Of a stretch of 64,000 bases of DNA, positions 34,833-43,779 are shown piece by piece; the stretch's first letter is position 1; every line of letters starts with the position of its first letter. This DNA is from Psychrobacillus sp. OK028 (lineage in GTDB: Bacteria > Bacillota > Bacilli > Bacillales_A > Planococcaceae): contig NZ_FNHY01000011.1 in assembly GCF_900103605.1 (NCBI RefSeq), positions 21,834 to 85,833 on the forward strand. The letters run 5' to 3'. The notes beneath the pieces were generated by a model. That model saw only the letters and a program-made list of their open reading frames with translations. It was not told the origin of the DNA and did not search any database. A program made the translations under genes and the position numbers.

Positions 34833-35293
34833 AAAAAACATTAGCAGTTCTTGCATTAGCAACGATGACACTTGTAGGATGTGGGGATAAAGAAGCACAG
34901 GATAGTACCTCTACTCATCATAATGAAGGAACATTAGAAGAAGTTGTAGTACATATCCAAACGGCTGAAAAACTTGCTGTAGATGAAGTTGTATTATCTG
35001 CCAAAGTATCACAATCGGATAAAGCGGTAGATGATGCTACAGTTGAGTTTGAAGTATGGGAATCAGGAAAGCGTGACGAAGGTCATATGATTGAAGGCAA
35101 TTTAACGGAAGATGGCGTGTACGAAGCAAATTTTACATTTGACCATGATGGAATCTATTATATGTTTGCTCATACGAATGCAAGAGGACTTCATGTTATG
35201 CCTAAACAGGAACTGATCGTTGGAAATCCAGATATGACTAAAGTAATTCCGGATGATGCAGATGATTCGATGAGTCACATGAATCATGAATAA
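34829..35293 (+). CDS. YtkA/FixH-like lipoprotein with His/Met tail
   Basis: A 154-residue lipoprotein (lipobox LVGC, Cys about 17) with one immunoglobulin-like YtkA/FixH domain (about 40-135; VVLSAKVSQSDKAV, GIYYMFAHTNARG). It has a His pair near the start (STHHNEG) and ends in SMSHMNHE. His/Met clusters suggest copper or another soft metal outside the cell; that is inferred. The ATG overlaps the kinase stop behind GGGAGG, closing the operon. It may be the output or the ligand-binding partner of the two-component system. Confidence 0.72.
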   Translation: MKKTLAVLALATMTLVGCGDKEAQDSTSTHHNEGTLEEVVVHIQTAEKLAVDEVVLSAKVSQSDKAVDDATVEFEVWESGKRDEGHMIEGNLTEDGVYEANFTFDHDGIYYMFAHTNARGLHVMPKQELIVGNPDMTKVIPDDADDSMSHMNHE

Positions 35294-35323
35294 ATACTTG
35301 CGAAATAAATAAGAGCGGTGTAT

Positions 35324-35360
35324 TATAATGACTAGATGACCGAAAAGGTTTTCTGGTCAT
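35324..35360 (+). promoter_or_regulatory. yhgD promoter -10 and ATGACC-N13-GGTCAT operator
   Basis: TATAAT (35324-35329) is followed at 35336-35360 by the inverted repeat ATGACC-N13-GGTCAT and T residues, 24 bases before yhgD. The same arms with the same 13-base spacer recur before yhgE, so this is probably the binding site of the TetR-type regulator between them. Confidence 0.7.
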
Positions 35361-35384
35361 TTTTTTTGATTGGAGTTGAATTAA

Positions 35385-35954
35385 ATGGATCGAAGACAGG
35401 AAATAGTAGATGCTGCAACTAAATCTTTTTCTTTATTCGGCTATAAAGCTACAACTATGGAGCAAATAGCTAAGATTGCAAATGTAGGGAAAGGTACAAT
35501 CTATACTTTTTTTGATAATAAAGAAGTACTGTTTCAAGAAATTGTATTGCGTATTATTGCAGAAATGAAACAAGAAGCGACAAAAGTGATTAAAGAGGAG
35601 GCAACTTTTCAAGAAAATGCGTATGCTGCCCTGATGAAGATGCTAGAATTTCGCGAAACCCATGAGTTATTCTCAAAAATTATTGCAGAGGAACAGGAAT
35701 TGAAAACTCCACAGGTTAAGCAGATGAAAGCCCAAATTGAGCAGGCAATTGTTTCTTTTATAAAACAGAAGATTGATAAATATATAAATGCAGGGGAAGT
35801 TCGTCAGGTAAATAGTGAACTCGTTGCATACTTGCTACTAAAAGGGTATTTAGCGTTCGTTAATGACTGGAACTTAACGCATGAGAAATCTCTAACAGAA
35901 CAGGAAATCGCAGACTTTTTTCAAGGAACTATTTTTAAAAGTCTCATTATTTGA
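35385..35954 (+). CDS. yhgD: TetR-family regulator YhgD
   Basis: A 189-residue repressor-type protein with the N-terminal TetR helix-turn-helix (about 10-55; MEQIAKIANVGKGTIYTFF) and an all-helical ligand-binding remainder. Position and partner match B. subtilis YhgD-YhgE. It is flanked by two matching operators, one before itself and one before yhgE, implying control of both. Ligand unknown. Confidence 0.88.
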   Translation: MDRRQEIVDAATKSFSLFGYKATTMEQIAKIANVGKGTIYTFFDNKEVLFQEIVLRIIAEMKQEATKVIKEEATFQENAYAALMKMLEFRETHELFSKIIAEEQELKTPQVKQMKAQIEQAIVSFIKQKIDKYINAGEVRQVNSELVAYLLLKGYLAFVNDWNLTHEKSLTEQEIADFFQGTIFKSLII

Positions 35955-35975
35955 GGCTTATTTTTTTAAAGAAAA

Positions 35976-36000
35976 ATGACCAAATGAACAAAGTGGTCAT
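35976..36000 (+). promoter_or_regulatory. ATGACC-N13-GGTCAT operator before yhgE
   Basis: A perfect copy of the two 6-bp arms with the same 13-base spacer as at 35336-35360, extended by AA and TT outside. It ends 21 bases before the yhgE start codon. Confidence 0.7.
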
Positions 36001-36021
36001 TTGGTATTAGGAGGATATTTT

Positions 36022-38211
36022 ATGATTAAATCAGAATGGAAAAGTATTTTAACAAATAGGAAACTACTCATTCCAATAATTGCAGTGTTATTCATACCTG
36101 TTATGTACGCAGGAATGTTTTTATGGGCATTTTGGGATCCCTATGCAAACTTAAGTGATCTACCAGTAGCAGTAGTGAATGCAGATGAGGGTGCTACTTA
36201 TAACGATACTACTTTATCGTTAGGAAATGACCTATCTGAGAAATTAAAGGAAAGTGGACAATTTAAGTTTGTTTCTGTTTCAAAGGAAGAAGCAGATGAG
36301 GGATTAGTAAATGAAGACTATTATTTATTAATCGAGATTCCAGAAAACTTTTCACAACATGCAACAACATTATTAGATGAAGAACCTCAAAAGATGGTTA
36401 TTACCTACAAAGCAAATGAAGGATATAACTTTCTATCCTCTCAAATTGGTGAAACCGCAATGGATCGAATTAGGGCGGAGGTAAATAAACAAGTATCTGC
36501 AACTTATGCGGAACAATTATTTGATTCTATTACAAAATTGGGAGATGGATTTGCTGAAGCTTCCGATGGAGCAGGTGCATTAAAAGATGGTGCGGTAGAA
36601 ATTAATACAGGCGCATCCGATTTAAAAGGCTATTTAGGGCAGTTGGCAAGTAGTACAATCGAACTTCGAGATGGCACTAGTACAGTTGTGGATGGTATTC
36701 AGAAGGCTACAACTGGTTCTACAGAATTAAATAAGGGATTATCCACACTTACAGATGGAACAAAGCAATTAGCAGACGGTGTTAATCAAACTGCTACAGG
36801 GGCAGATCAATTAAACAGTGGAATTCAAACGTATACAAGTGGAGTAGCTAAACTAAACGAAAGCTATCAATTATTAAGTGCAAAAGAAAAAGAATTACTT
36901 AAATCATTAGCTACATTACAGTCAAGCAGTGAAGCTATTAATAATAGCGTAATACAGTTATCTGGAGGTTCTACTCAGGTTACTGCTGGCATTCAAGCAT
37001 TAGCGCAACAGTTAAACCAGCTTTCAGAATCATTACCAGCTGAACAGGCAGCAACCTTAAAAGAAACAATAAAACAGATAGAAAATGGTAGTTCCACTGT
37101 ATCGGCTGGTTTAGAAAAGCTGGCAAATGGCACAGCAGCTTTATCAACAGGAACAACTCAAGTAAGCAGTGGAGCAAATCAGCTTAGTGCAGGTTATACA
37201 CAAGCACAGCAGGGGATATCCCAATTGAATGGCTCTTCAAGTTCATTAATAGAAGGTTCTAAAAAATTAGCAGCAGGAACTAGTACACTAGCTTCAAAAA
37301 TGAACGAATTAACAACAGGTATGCAGCAAGCATATGAAGGTTCTTCTAATTTAGTAGCAGGTCTAAATGAATTAGCTGCTGGTTCAAGTCAGTTAAAAAC
37401 AGGAACTGGAACATTAGCTGAAAAATCTGGTGAATTAGCAGATGGCTCAACAAAATTAACAGAGGGAACGGAACAGTTAGCAGCAGGAACGGAGATTTTA
37501 CAATCGAGCTTAAAGGATGCTAGTGAACAATCTAAAGAGGTATCAGCCAATAATTCCACATATGAAATGGTAGCATCTCCAGTAGATGTAAAAGTCGAAG
37601 GAGTAAATGAGGTACCGAACTATGGCACAGGATTTACACCATATTTCTTATCTCTTGGATTATTTGTTGGTGCATTACTTATATCAATCGTATTTCCATT
37701 TGTGCAGTCTGCGATTAAGCCTACAAGTGGAGCATCTTGGTTTATAAGTAAGATTTCAGTCCTGGGAGTAGTAGGAATTATTCAATCTCTAGTAGTTGTA
37801 GCTATCGCTTTGTTTGCTTTAAAATTGGAGACACAAAGTGTAGGATTGTTTATATTATCTACAATCATAACAAGCTTTACTTTCTTAGCTATTGTCCAAT
37901 TGCTTGTAACGGTACTTGGTGATCCTGGTCGCTTTGTTGCAATTGTTATATTAATACTTCAATTGACGACTAGTGCTGGTACTTTCCCATTGGAACTAAT
38001 ACCTCAGCCGTTACAAATCTTTAATAAATTCTTACCGATGACTTATTCAGTCCAAAGCTTTAAAGCTTCCATTTCAACAGGAGACTTGGGCAATTTCTGG
38101 TCCACTAATAGTGTGTTATTAGGATTTATGATAGTATGTCTGGCCTTAACTTTTGGATATTTCATGCTAATATTCAAAAAACGCTACTCTAAAGAAACAG
38201 CGGAAGCATAA
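36022..38211 (+). CDS. yhgE: YhgE/Pip membrane protein
   Basis: A 729-residue protein: one N-terminal membrane helix (about 17-37), a long extracellular region rich in repeated 'G...L..G...L..G' heptad-like units (about 190-510), then about five membrane helices (about 535-725). This is the YhgE/Pip (phage infection protein) architecture, related to ABC-2 type membrane domains and to EsaA of type VII secretion. Function in Bacillales is unclear. ATG behind AGGAGG. Its TetR-type regulator lies upstream and an operator sits in its leader. Confidence 0.88.
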   Translation: MIKSEWKSILTNRKLLIPIIAVLFIPVMYAGMFLWAFWDPYANLSDLPVAVVNADEGATYNDTTLSLGNDLSEKLKESGQFKFVSVSKEEADEGLVNEDYYLLIEIPENFSQHATTLLDEEPQKMVITYKANEGYNFLSSQIGETAMDRIRAEVNKQVSATYAEQLFDSITKLGDGFAEASDGAGALKDGAVEINTGASDLKGYLGQLASSTIELRDGTSTVVDGIQKATTGSTELNKGLSTLTDGTKQLADGVNQTATGADQLNSGIQTYTSGVAKLNESYQLLSAKEKELLKSLATLQSSSEAINNSVIQLSGGSTQVTAGIQALAQQLNQLSESLPAEQAATLKETIKQIENGSSTVSAGLEKLANGTAALSTGTTQVSSGANQLSAGYTQAQQGISQLNGSSSSLIEGSKKLAAGTSTLASKMNELTTGMQQAYEGSSNLVAGLNELAAGSSQLKTGTGTLAEKSGELADGSTKLTEGTEQLAAGTEILQSSLKDASEQSKEVSANNSTYEMVASPVDVKVEGVNEVPNYGTGFTPYFLSLGLFVGALLISIVFPFVQSAIKPTSGASWFISKISVLGVVGIIQSLVVVAIALFALKLETQSVGLFILSTIITSFTFLAIVQLLVTVLGDPGRFVAIVILILQLTTSAGTFPLELIPQPLQIFNKFLPMTYSVQSFKASISTGDLGNFWSTNSVLLGFMIVCLALTFGYFMLIFKKRYSKETAEA

Positions 38212-38217
38212 TTTTTT

Positions 38218-38247
38218 AAACCCATCTCGCAAAAGAGGTGGGTTTTT
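38218..38247 (+). terminator. Intrinsic terminator after yhgE
   Basis: AAACCCATCTC pairs with GAGGTGGGTTT, followed by T residues. Confidence 0.88.
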
Positions 38248-38462
38248 GGTTAAAGTATAATTGTGATATCTCATCAGTCACATTCATCCTGCTGTAGTCG
38301 CCTCCTCCCACACAATCAATAGAGTGAGTAGAACTTAAGTTAATACAGACTCATAAAAAAATTGCACAATAATGAAATAGCAACTAGCCTGTTCTAATAC
38401 TAGTGAAAACGATAGAAATAAATAATGGTTTTAAAGTGTTCGTCTGTTTTCTATAATTCATA

Positions 38463-38503
38463 AAAAAACCCACTAGAAAGGGGAATATCTAGTGGGATTT
38501 TTA
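38463..38503. terminator. Bidirectional terminator after yhfH
   Basis: CCCACTAGA pairs with TCTAGTGGG. T runs follow on either strand. It mainly serves the minus-strand yhfH. Confidence 0.8.
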
Positions 38504-38510
38504 TTATTAA

Positions 38511-38636
38511 TTAAATTTTAGTACATTTATCACAGTGGTTCCCGTAGCATTCATGTTGTTCTTCAATTGCTTCACCACATGTAGCACATTTCTTTGCGGG
38601 CAGGTTACGGAAAAATTCAATTACGTTTTCTAACAT
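38511..38636 (-). CDS. yhfH: YhfH-family small zinc-ribbon-like protein
   Basis: A 41-residue peptide starting MLENVIEFFRNLPAKKC with cysteines at 17, 20, 30, 35 and 38 (CATC and C-x4-C-x2-C). This is a compact metal-binding layout, as in the YhfH family of B. subtilis, where the gene also lies near lplJ. GGAGGTGGAAC precedes the ATG. It is divergent from lplJ. Function unknown. Confidence 0.82.
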   Translation of the reverse strand: MLENVIEFFRNLPAKKCATCGEAIEEQHECYGNHCDKCTKI

Positions 38637-38758
38637 AGTTGTTCCACCTCCATCTGTTATATAACTAACTTTATTATTAGTATTGTATTATAACACAGAA
38701 CAATTTGTCAACATATTATAGGAACTTTTGATAAAATAATCTTAAAGGAGAGATGAAC

Positions 38759-39751
38759 ATGTATTTTATTGATAATAAAGGAATTACAGATCCACGTATT
38801 AACTTAGCGATTGAGGAGTATGCATTGAATACAATGGACGTGGAAAAAGATTCTTTTTTTCTGTTTTACATAAATCAACCTTCCATTATTATTGGAAGAA
38901 ACCAAAATACGATAGAAGAGATAAATACTGATTTTGTTGAAGCGAATGGGATTATCCCAGTCCGGAGGCTATCTGGTGGCGGTGCTGTGTATCATGACTT
39001 AGGGAACTTGAATTACAGCTTTTTAACAAAGGATGATGGAGAGAGCTTCCGTAATTTCAAAAAGTTTACGCAGCCTGTTATAGATGCACTTGCAAAAATG
39101 GGTGTAAATGCGGAGTTGTCCGGCAGAAATGATATTTTGGCGGAAGGGAAGAAAATCTCTGGGAATGCTCAGTACTCTACTAAGGGACGTATGTTTAGTC
39201 ACGGAACATTAATGTTTGATACAGAAATTGACGCTGTTGTTTCAGCCCTAAAAGTAAGTAAGGATAAAATTGAATCCAAAGGCATTAAATCCATTCGGAG
39301 TCGTGTTACAAACATTAGCGAATTGTTAGAAAATCCAATGACAATCGAGCAATTCCGTACAGAACTTCTTGCTTCTATTTTTGAAGGAGAGGAAAATATT
39401 CAATACTGGGAGCTAACCGATCAAGACTGGGAAAATATCCACAAGCTTTCAGAAGAACGGTACCAACAATGGGATTGGAATTTCGGTAAATCACCTAAAT
39501 TCAATATGAAGCATTCACATCGTTTCCCAGTAGGTGGTGTAGATGTTCGGTTGGATGTAAGCAAAGGAATAATAGAAGAAGTGAAAATCTTTGGAGACTT
39601 CTTCGGCGTCGGTGATATGGCAGAAGTAGAACAGCTTCTAACTGGTCAGCCTTATAGTAAAGAAGGCATTGAGGCAGCATTAGCAAACGTAGACGTACCT
39701 AAATACTTCGGTGGTATAACAAAAGAAGAGCTTGTTCAATTAATTTATTAA
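38759..39751 (+). CDS. lplJ: Lipoate-protein ligase LplJ
   Basis: A 330-residue enzyme that activates free lipoate with ATP and attaches it to lipoyl domains of 2-oxo acid dehydrogenases and GcvH. It has the motif VRRLSGGGAVYHDLGNLNYSF (near 70-90) and SGRNDILAEGKKISGNAQ near 121-138, typical of LplJ/LplA. The start at 38759 is 8 bases from AAAGGAG and matches the B. subtilis N-terminus; an ATG two codons earlier is too close. Its last 59 bases, plus the terminator, are duplicated 2.2 kb downstream. Confidence 0.93.
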   Translation: MYFIDNKGITDPRINLAIEEYALNTMDVEKDSFFLFYINQPSIIIGRNQNTIEEINTDFVEANGIIPVRRLSGGGAVYHDLGNLNYSFLTKDDGESFRNFKKFTQPVIDALAKMGVNAELSGRNDILAEGKKISGNAQYSTKGRMFSHGTLMFDTEIDAVVSALKVSKDKIESKGIKSIRSRVTNISELLENPMTIEQFRTELLASIFEGEENIQYWELTDQDWENIHKLSEERYQQWDWNFGKSPKFNMKHSHRFPVGGVDVRLDVSKGIIEEVKIFGDFFGVGDMAEVEQLLTGQPYSKEGIEAALANVDVPKYFGGITKEELVQLIY

Positions 39752-39790
39752 TAAATGGAAGAGAGTCTGACTTATGTTGGGCTCTTTTTT
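39693..39790 (+). repeat. 98-bp direct repeat, left copy (lplJ 3' end and terminator)
   Basis: It contains the final codons and stop of lplJ plus the hairpin AGAGTCTGAC / GTTGGGCTCT with a T tail, which is the lplJ terminator. The copy at 41887-41984 differs at only about three positions by eye. The two copies flank gltS. Confidence 0.92.
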
Positions 39791-39893
39791 TGAACAATGG
39801 AGTTCTGTCAAGAGACTAACCAAGGGTGAACCTCGCTAGTATAATTCGGTTTGAAAATTGCTTTCTAATATTATATTTTGGCAGGTATTTTGA

Positions 39894-40061
39894 ATGGATT
39901 CAATCAAAGAAGAAAAAGTAGAAACTTCTAATTTTTTGGCTGCAGTTACATGAGCTTCGATTCAATAAGGACAATCCGTTACATGAGCAACAGCTATAGC
40001 TATTAGTTCAAATAAGACTTCTGCTAAAGCTAATGGAGAACCCTACCATAAATGTGTGTGA
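39894..40061 (+). pseudogene. Decayed small gene with internal stops
   Basis: An ATG behind GCAGGT opens a 19-codon frame (MDSIKEEKVETSNFLAAVT) that ends at TGA. The same frame continues past two more stops into a hydrophobic ATAIAI segment and ends PYHKCV. An 11-base direct repeat (GTTACATGAGC at 39945 and 39978), 33 bases apart, marks an in-frame insertion. A strong terminator follows. It looks like a small peptide gene that has decayed; the family is unknown. Confidence 0.4.
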
Positions 40062-40070
40062 TTTATAAAG

Positions 40071-40117
40071 AAGACCACCTGAAACGTTGATTTGACAACG
40101 ATTTTGGTGGTCTAGTC
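40071..40117 (+). terminator. Strong hairpin terminator in the lplJ-gltS gap
   Basis: AAGACCACC pairs with GGTGGTCT and an inner CGTTG with CAACG; a T-rich tail follows. There is no intact gene upstream of it. Confidence 0.75.
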
Positions 40118-40660
40118 TTTTATATTATGTAAATTGTAGACGAACAATCTTAAAGGAAATGAAAAGTTTAGCGAGAGCTATTTGAACGAATGAGTAAAAT
40201 TCACCACTTTTTAAAAAATGTATGACGGGGACCGTCGGATTTTGTAGGATTCAATAAGGCTCCCGTAAAATTTTTAATATAACTCTATCTCCTAGTGATG
40301 AAAGCGTTTACTAAGATATGTAATATTTTCGCCTTGCCTTGTGTACGGCCATTAGTTTAGGGTGAACATTTTGTCTAAAAAAAGCGATTGCAATCTTTGA
40401 ATTGACAAATCAACATTGAGACGATTGCAACACGCAAGAGCTTTTTAACCGTGGAGATGAGCTCGGTGTCACATATGTGTTTGGAGAGAACGGAATTCGA
40501 ATCATGCCATGATCAGCTTGCTTCTTTCATTGGCTGCGTATGTGTAAATGAAAAAACGACAAGCTTTAACATATCCGAGGTTGATCAAAATCTTGATGAA
40601 AACGGCTGAACGGTTCGGATGTGAGAAACTTCATAAATGATAACGGTAAAGGATTTTAGA
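40118..40660. other. Gap with no intact gene, mixed composition
   Basis: No frame with a ribosome site is intact. The part from about 40430 is richer in G+C, like gltS. It contains open stretches (e.g. RGDELGVTYVFGENGIRIMP ending at TGA near 40512) that look like remains of a coding region imported with gltS. I could not identify the parent gene. Confidence 0.45.
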
Positions 40661-40673
40661 AAGGTGAAGATAT

Positions 40674-41858
40674 ATGATTGAACTCAACCAGATTACCACT
40701 CTGTTCCTCGCAGTAGCTCTCTATCTGCTTGGAATGGCACTTGTAAACCGGATTGGATTCCTTAACAGGTTCCTGATCCCGGCGCCTGTCGTCGGCGGTT
40801 TAATATTTGCCACTTTAGCGCTAATGTTGAAAACTACGGGGATTGTCGAAATTACATTGGACACATCTCTACAGTCGCTGTTCATGATCGCTTTCTTTAC
40901 GACGGTCGGTCTTGGAGCAAGCTTCAAGCTCGTCAAATTGGGTGGGAAACTCTTAGTCGTCTACCTGCTCTTGTGCGGCGTCACGGTATTCTTGCAGAAC
41001 GTCATCGGTGTTTCGTTTGCTCAATTGTTTGGAATTGACCCGCTATTAGGTGTCATGGCTGGGGCAGTTTCGATGAACGGAGGACATGGTGGTGCTGCGG
41101 CGTACGGACAAACGATTGAGGACTTAGGAATTTCCTCAGCTTTGACGATTGGCATGGCCGCAGCCACACTTGGCCTGATTTTCGGTAGCCTTACCGGCGG
41201 TCCGGTTGCGCGATACCTGATTAAGAAACACGACTTAAAGCCTGCATCGGGTGAAATAGAAGAGTATGTTGAGGAAGATGAGAGACCGATTCAAGAATGG
41301 TCGTTCATGGTCCAGGTCGCACTCCTCACGTTTTCCATGGCAGTCGGAACCTATCTTGGTGAATTGTTTACGAATGTTACCGGTTTCGTCCTGCCGTCCT
41401 ATATAGGGGCGATGTTCGTGGCGGTCATTGTCCGGAATCTTGCCGACCGCTTTGTAAAGGGTACGGTGAACATGAAGGAAATCAACTTTATCGGTGACGT
41501 TTCACTTGCGATCTTTCTTTCGATGGCACTGATGAGCATCAAGTTGTGGGAAGTCGCAGATCTCGCTCTACCACTCATCGGCATTATACTCATACAGGTT
41601 ATCGTTATCGTCTTGTATGCCATCTTTGTGATGTTCCGAATGCTTGGCAAGGACTATGATGCGGCAGTAATGATCTCTGGATTCTTAGGTCACGGGCTGG
41701 GTGCAACACCAAACGCAATGGCGAACATGTCCGCAACAGTGAGCAAGTTTGGTCCTTCTCGAACAGCGTTCCTGGTCGTACCAATTGTAGGAGCATTCCT
41801 GATTGATGTTGTATTTAGCGCACCGATTATCATCACAACGATTAACTTCTTCAAGTGA
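40674..41858 (+). CDS. gltS: Sodium/glutamate symporter GltS
   Basis: A 394-residue membrane protein with about 10-12 helices and the two GltS-type glycine-rich re-entrant regions (GAVSMNGGHGGAAAYGQT near 130-147 and GFLGHGLGATPNAMANM near 338-354). The family imports glutamate with sodium. AAAGGTGA precedes the ATG. Base composition is clearly more GC-rich than its neighbours, with many C/G third positions. The gene lies between two copies of the lplJ 3' end, so it was probably gained by transfer. Confidence 0.9.
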   Translation: MIELNQITTLFLAVALYLLGMALVNRIGFLNRFLIPAPVVGGLIFATLALMLKTTGIVEITLDTSLQSLFMIAFFTTVGLGASFKLVKLGGKLLVVYLLLCGVTVFLQNVIGVSFAQLFGIDPLLGVMAGAVSMNGGHGGAAAYGQTIEDLGISSALTIGMAAATLGLIFGSLTGGPVARYLIKKHDLKPASGEIEEYVEEDERPIQEWSFMVQVALLTFSMAVGTYLGELFTNVTGFVLPSYIGAMFVAVIVRNLADRFVKGTVNMKEINFIGDVSLAIFLSMALMSIKLWEVADLALPLIGIILIQVIVIVLYAIFVMFRMLGKDYDAAVMISGFLGHGLGATPNAMANMSATVSKFGPSRTAFLVVPIVGAFLIDVVFSAPIIITTINFFK

Positions 41859-41886
41859 GTTATTGGAATGACTGTTTCCAAACGTA

Positions 41887-41984
41887 ACGTACCTAAATAC
41901 TTCGGTGGTGTTACAAAAGAAGAGCTTGTTCAATTAATTTATTAATAAATGGAAGAGAGTCTGACGTATGTTGGGCTCTTTTTT
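41887..41984 (+). repeat. 98-bp direct repeat, right copy
   Basis: It matches 39693-39790 with about three substitutions, including the truncated lplJ end and its stop codon. It lies 28 bases after the gltS stop and supplies a terminator for gltS. Confidence 0.92.
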
Positions 41985-42026
41985 GATATGATAAAGAGAG
42001 AACTGTTTTTGTGAAGGGGGATTATT

Positions 42027-42731
42027 GTGACGACGCATCGTGTGTTAGTTGTAGAGGATGATCGAAAGATTGCATCTTTGCTTGCAGATACTTTAAGGAA
42101 ATATCATTATGAAGTGCATACAATTGAGGATTTTGATCAAATAATAGATGAGTTTACTGCGTTTGATCCGCATATTGTTTTGTTGGATGTAAATTTGCCA
42201 TCGTATGATGGGTATTACTGGTGTCGCCAATTGCGCCAGTTAACTACTTGCCCAATTATATTCGTTTCTGCGCGATCTGGGGAAATGGATCAAATATTTG
42301 CGCTTGAAAATGGTGGAGATGATTTTATCACGAAGCCTTTTCACTATGAAATCGTCCTAGCTAAAATAAGAAGCCATTTGAGAAGAACTTATGGTGAATA
42401 TGCCGCCAAGCAAGAAGAAAGAGTTGTAAAGGTAGGTAGACTACAGCTTTATATGGAACGAATGGAGTTACATACTGTACAAGGTGAAATTCCCCTCCAA
42501 AAGAAGGAGTGTACAATTTTGGAGTTATTATTAGGGAATTATCCGAAGTTAGTGACTAGAGAACAGCTATTAGAAGAGCTGTGGGATGATCAGTCTTTTG
42601 TAGATGAAAATACATTGAATGTAAATATGACAAGAGTTCGTAAAAAGTTAAGTGATTATCATGTTTTATCAACGATTGAAACAGTAAGAGGAGCGGGGTA
42701 TCGACTAATCCTAAGCCCGGAGGAGTCATAA
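42027..42731 (+). CDS. OmpR-type response regulator, BceR-like
   Basis: A 234-residue regulator: receiver domain with D11/D12 and phospho-acceptor Asp54 (VLLDVNLP), and a C-terminal winged helix (about 130-228; ENTLNVNMTRVRKKL). It is first in a four-gene module, followed by an intramembrane-sensing kinase and a BceAB-type transporter. It therefore probably activates the transporter genes in response to peptide antibiotics such as bacitracin. GTG start behind AAGGGGG. Confidence 0.85.
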   Translation: MTTHRVLVVEDDRKIASLLADTLRKYHYEVHTIEDFDQIIDEFTAFDPHIVLLDVNLPSYDGYYWCRQLRQLTTCPIIFVSARSGEMDQIFALENGGDDFITKPFHYEIVLAKIRSHLRRTYGEYAAKQEERVVKVGRLQLYMERMELHTVQGEIPLQKKECTILELLLGNYPKLVTREQLLEELWDDQSFVDENTLNVNMTRVRKKLSDYHVLSTIETVRGAGYRLILSPEES

Positions 42732-42732
42732 T

Positions 42733-43779
42733 ATGATCCGATTATTCTTAAAGGAGCATTTAGTATTTTTAGTGTTTCAGGTTTTATTGGTCTTATTTGT
42801 AATGCTATTATATTGGCTAGATGGTTTCAGAAATGTAGACACTGCAGTGTATTCCATTGTTATTACTAGTATATTGACCCTCACTTTTTTAGGAACTTTA
42901 TTTATAAAAAAATATGCTTTCTATAAAAAGATTCTATCCGTACCTACTGAAATAGAAGGGGTATTACAACGGGAGGCTAGGTCCCCTGAGATAAAACAGG
43001 TCGAGGCATATTTGCAGCATATTTATCGCTTATATCAAAAAGAAGTACAGCTTCTCTATGCTAGGCAAAATCGACATTTGCAATTTATGAATAGCTGGGT
43101 GCATCAGATGAAAACTCCTATATCTGTTATAGAGCTGATGACGCAAGGGAATGATCAAATAGATGCAGCTGGTGTTTCAGAGGAAATGGATCGATTGAAG
43201 CGTGGGCTGGATGCAGTTCTAATGAATGCACGGCTAGATACATTTGAAGAAGATATGCAAATTGAACAGATTGATATAAAGCTGCTTGTTACGGAGGTAG
43301 TCTCGACTAATAAGCGTTTGTTTATAGGGAGTCATGTATTTCCGGTTATTTCGATTGCGGAAGAATGTATAATTACCTCTGATCCGAAATGGCTGCGGTT
43401 TGTACTAGCACAATTTTTAACGAATGCGATCAAATATACATTTGAGGAAAACAAAAAAATATACTTTGAAACCTCCTTTGAACATAATCAAGTCGTTTTG
43501 ACGGTAAGAGATGAAGGAATAGGTATTCCAGCTTCTGATATGAAACGGGTAACGAAAGCATTTTTCACTGGAGAAAATGGCAGAAAAACTGGCGAATCTA
43601 CTGGGATGGGATTATATTTGGCCCAAGAGGTTTGTCATAGATTAGGACATGAGATGAAAATAGAGTCAGCAGTTGGAGAAGGAACCTCTGTATCGATTAT
43701 ATTTGAACAGCATGAATCTACAGAACGAGGTGAGCTCGATGTCGATATTGAAGTTGAAAGAAATAACGAAGGTGTATGA
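42733..43779 (+). CDS. Intramembrane-sensing histidine kinase, BceS-like
   Basis: A 348-residue kinase with two N-terminal helices (about 9-28 and 39-58) and almost no extracellular loop. It has phospho-acceptor His124 in SWVHQMKTPIS and an HATPase domain (DEGIGIP, GMGLYLA). Kinases of this kind do not sense ligands themselves but respond to the flux of the partner BceAB transporter. It starts one base after the regulator stop, behind GGAGGAG. Its 3' end overlaps the ATPase gene by 41 bases. Confidence 0.87.
   Translation: MIRLFLKEHLVFLVFQVLLVLFVMLLYWLDGFRNVDTAVYSIVITSILTLTFLGTLFIKKYAFYKKILSVPTEIEGVLQREARSPEIKQVEAYLQHIYRLYQKEVQLLYARQNRHLQFMNSWVHQMKTPISVIELMTQGNDQIDAAGVSEEMDRLKRGLDAVLMNARLDTFEEDMQIEQIDIKLLVTEVVSTNKRLFIGSHVFPVISIAEECIITSDPKWLRFVLAQFLTNAIKYTFEENKKIYFETSFEHNQVVLTVRDEGIGIPASDMKRVTKAFFTGENGRKTGESTGMGLYLAQEVCHRLGHEMKIESAVGEGTSVSIIFEQHESTERGELDVDIEVERNNEGV

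Noticed and set aside
39894..40061. AgrD-like autoinducer or bacteriocin gene
   Set aside because: The Cys-containing tail was suggestive, but three in-frame stops and no partner genes make it a relic at most.
41399..41933. Minus-strand frames inside and behind gltS
   Set aside because: Shadows of a GC-richer coding sequence; no ribosome sites, no family resemblance.
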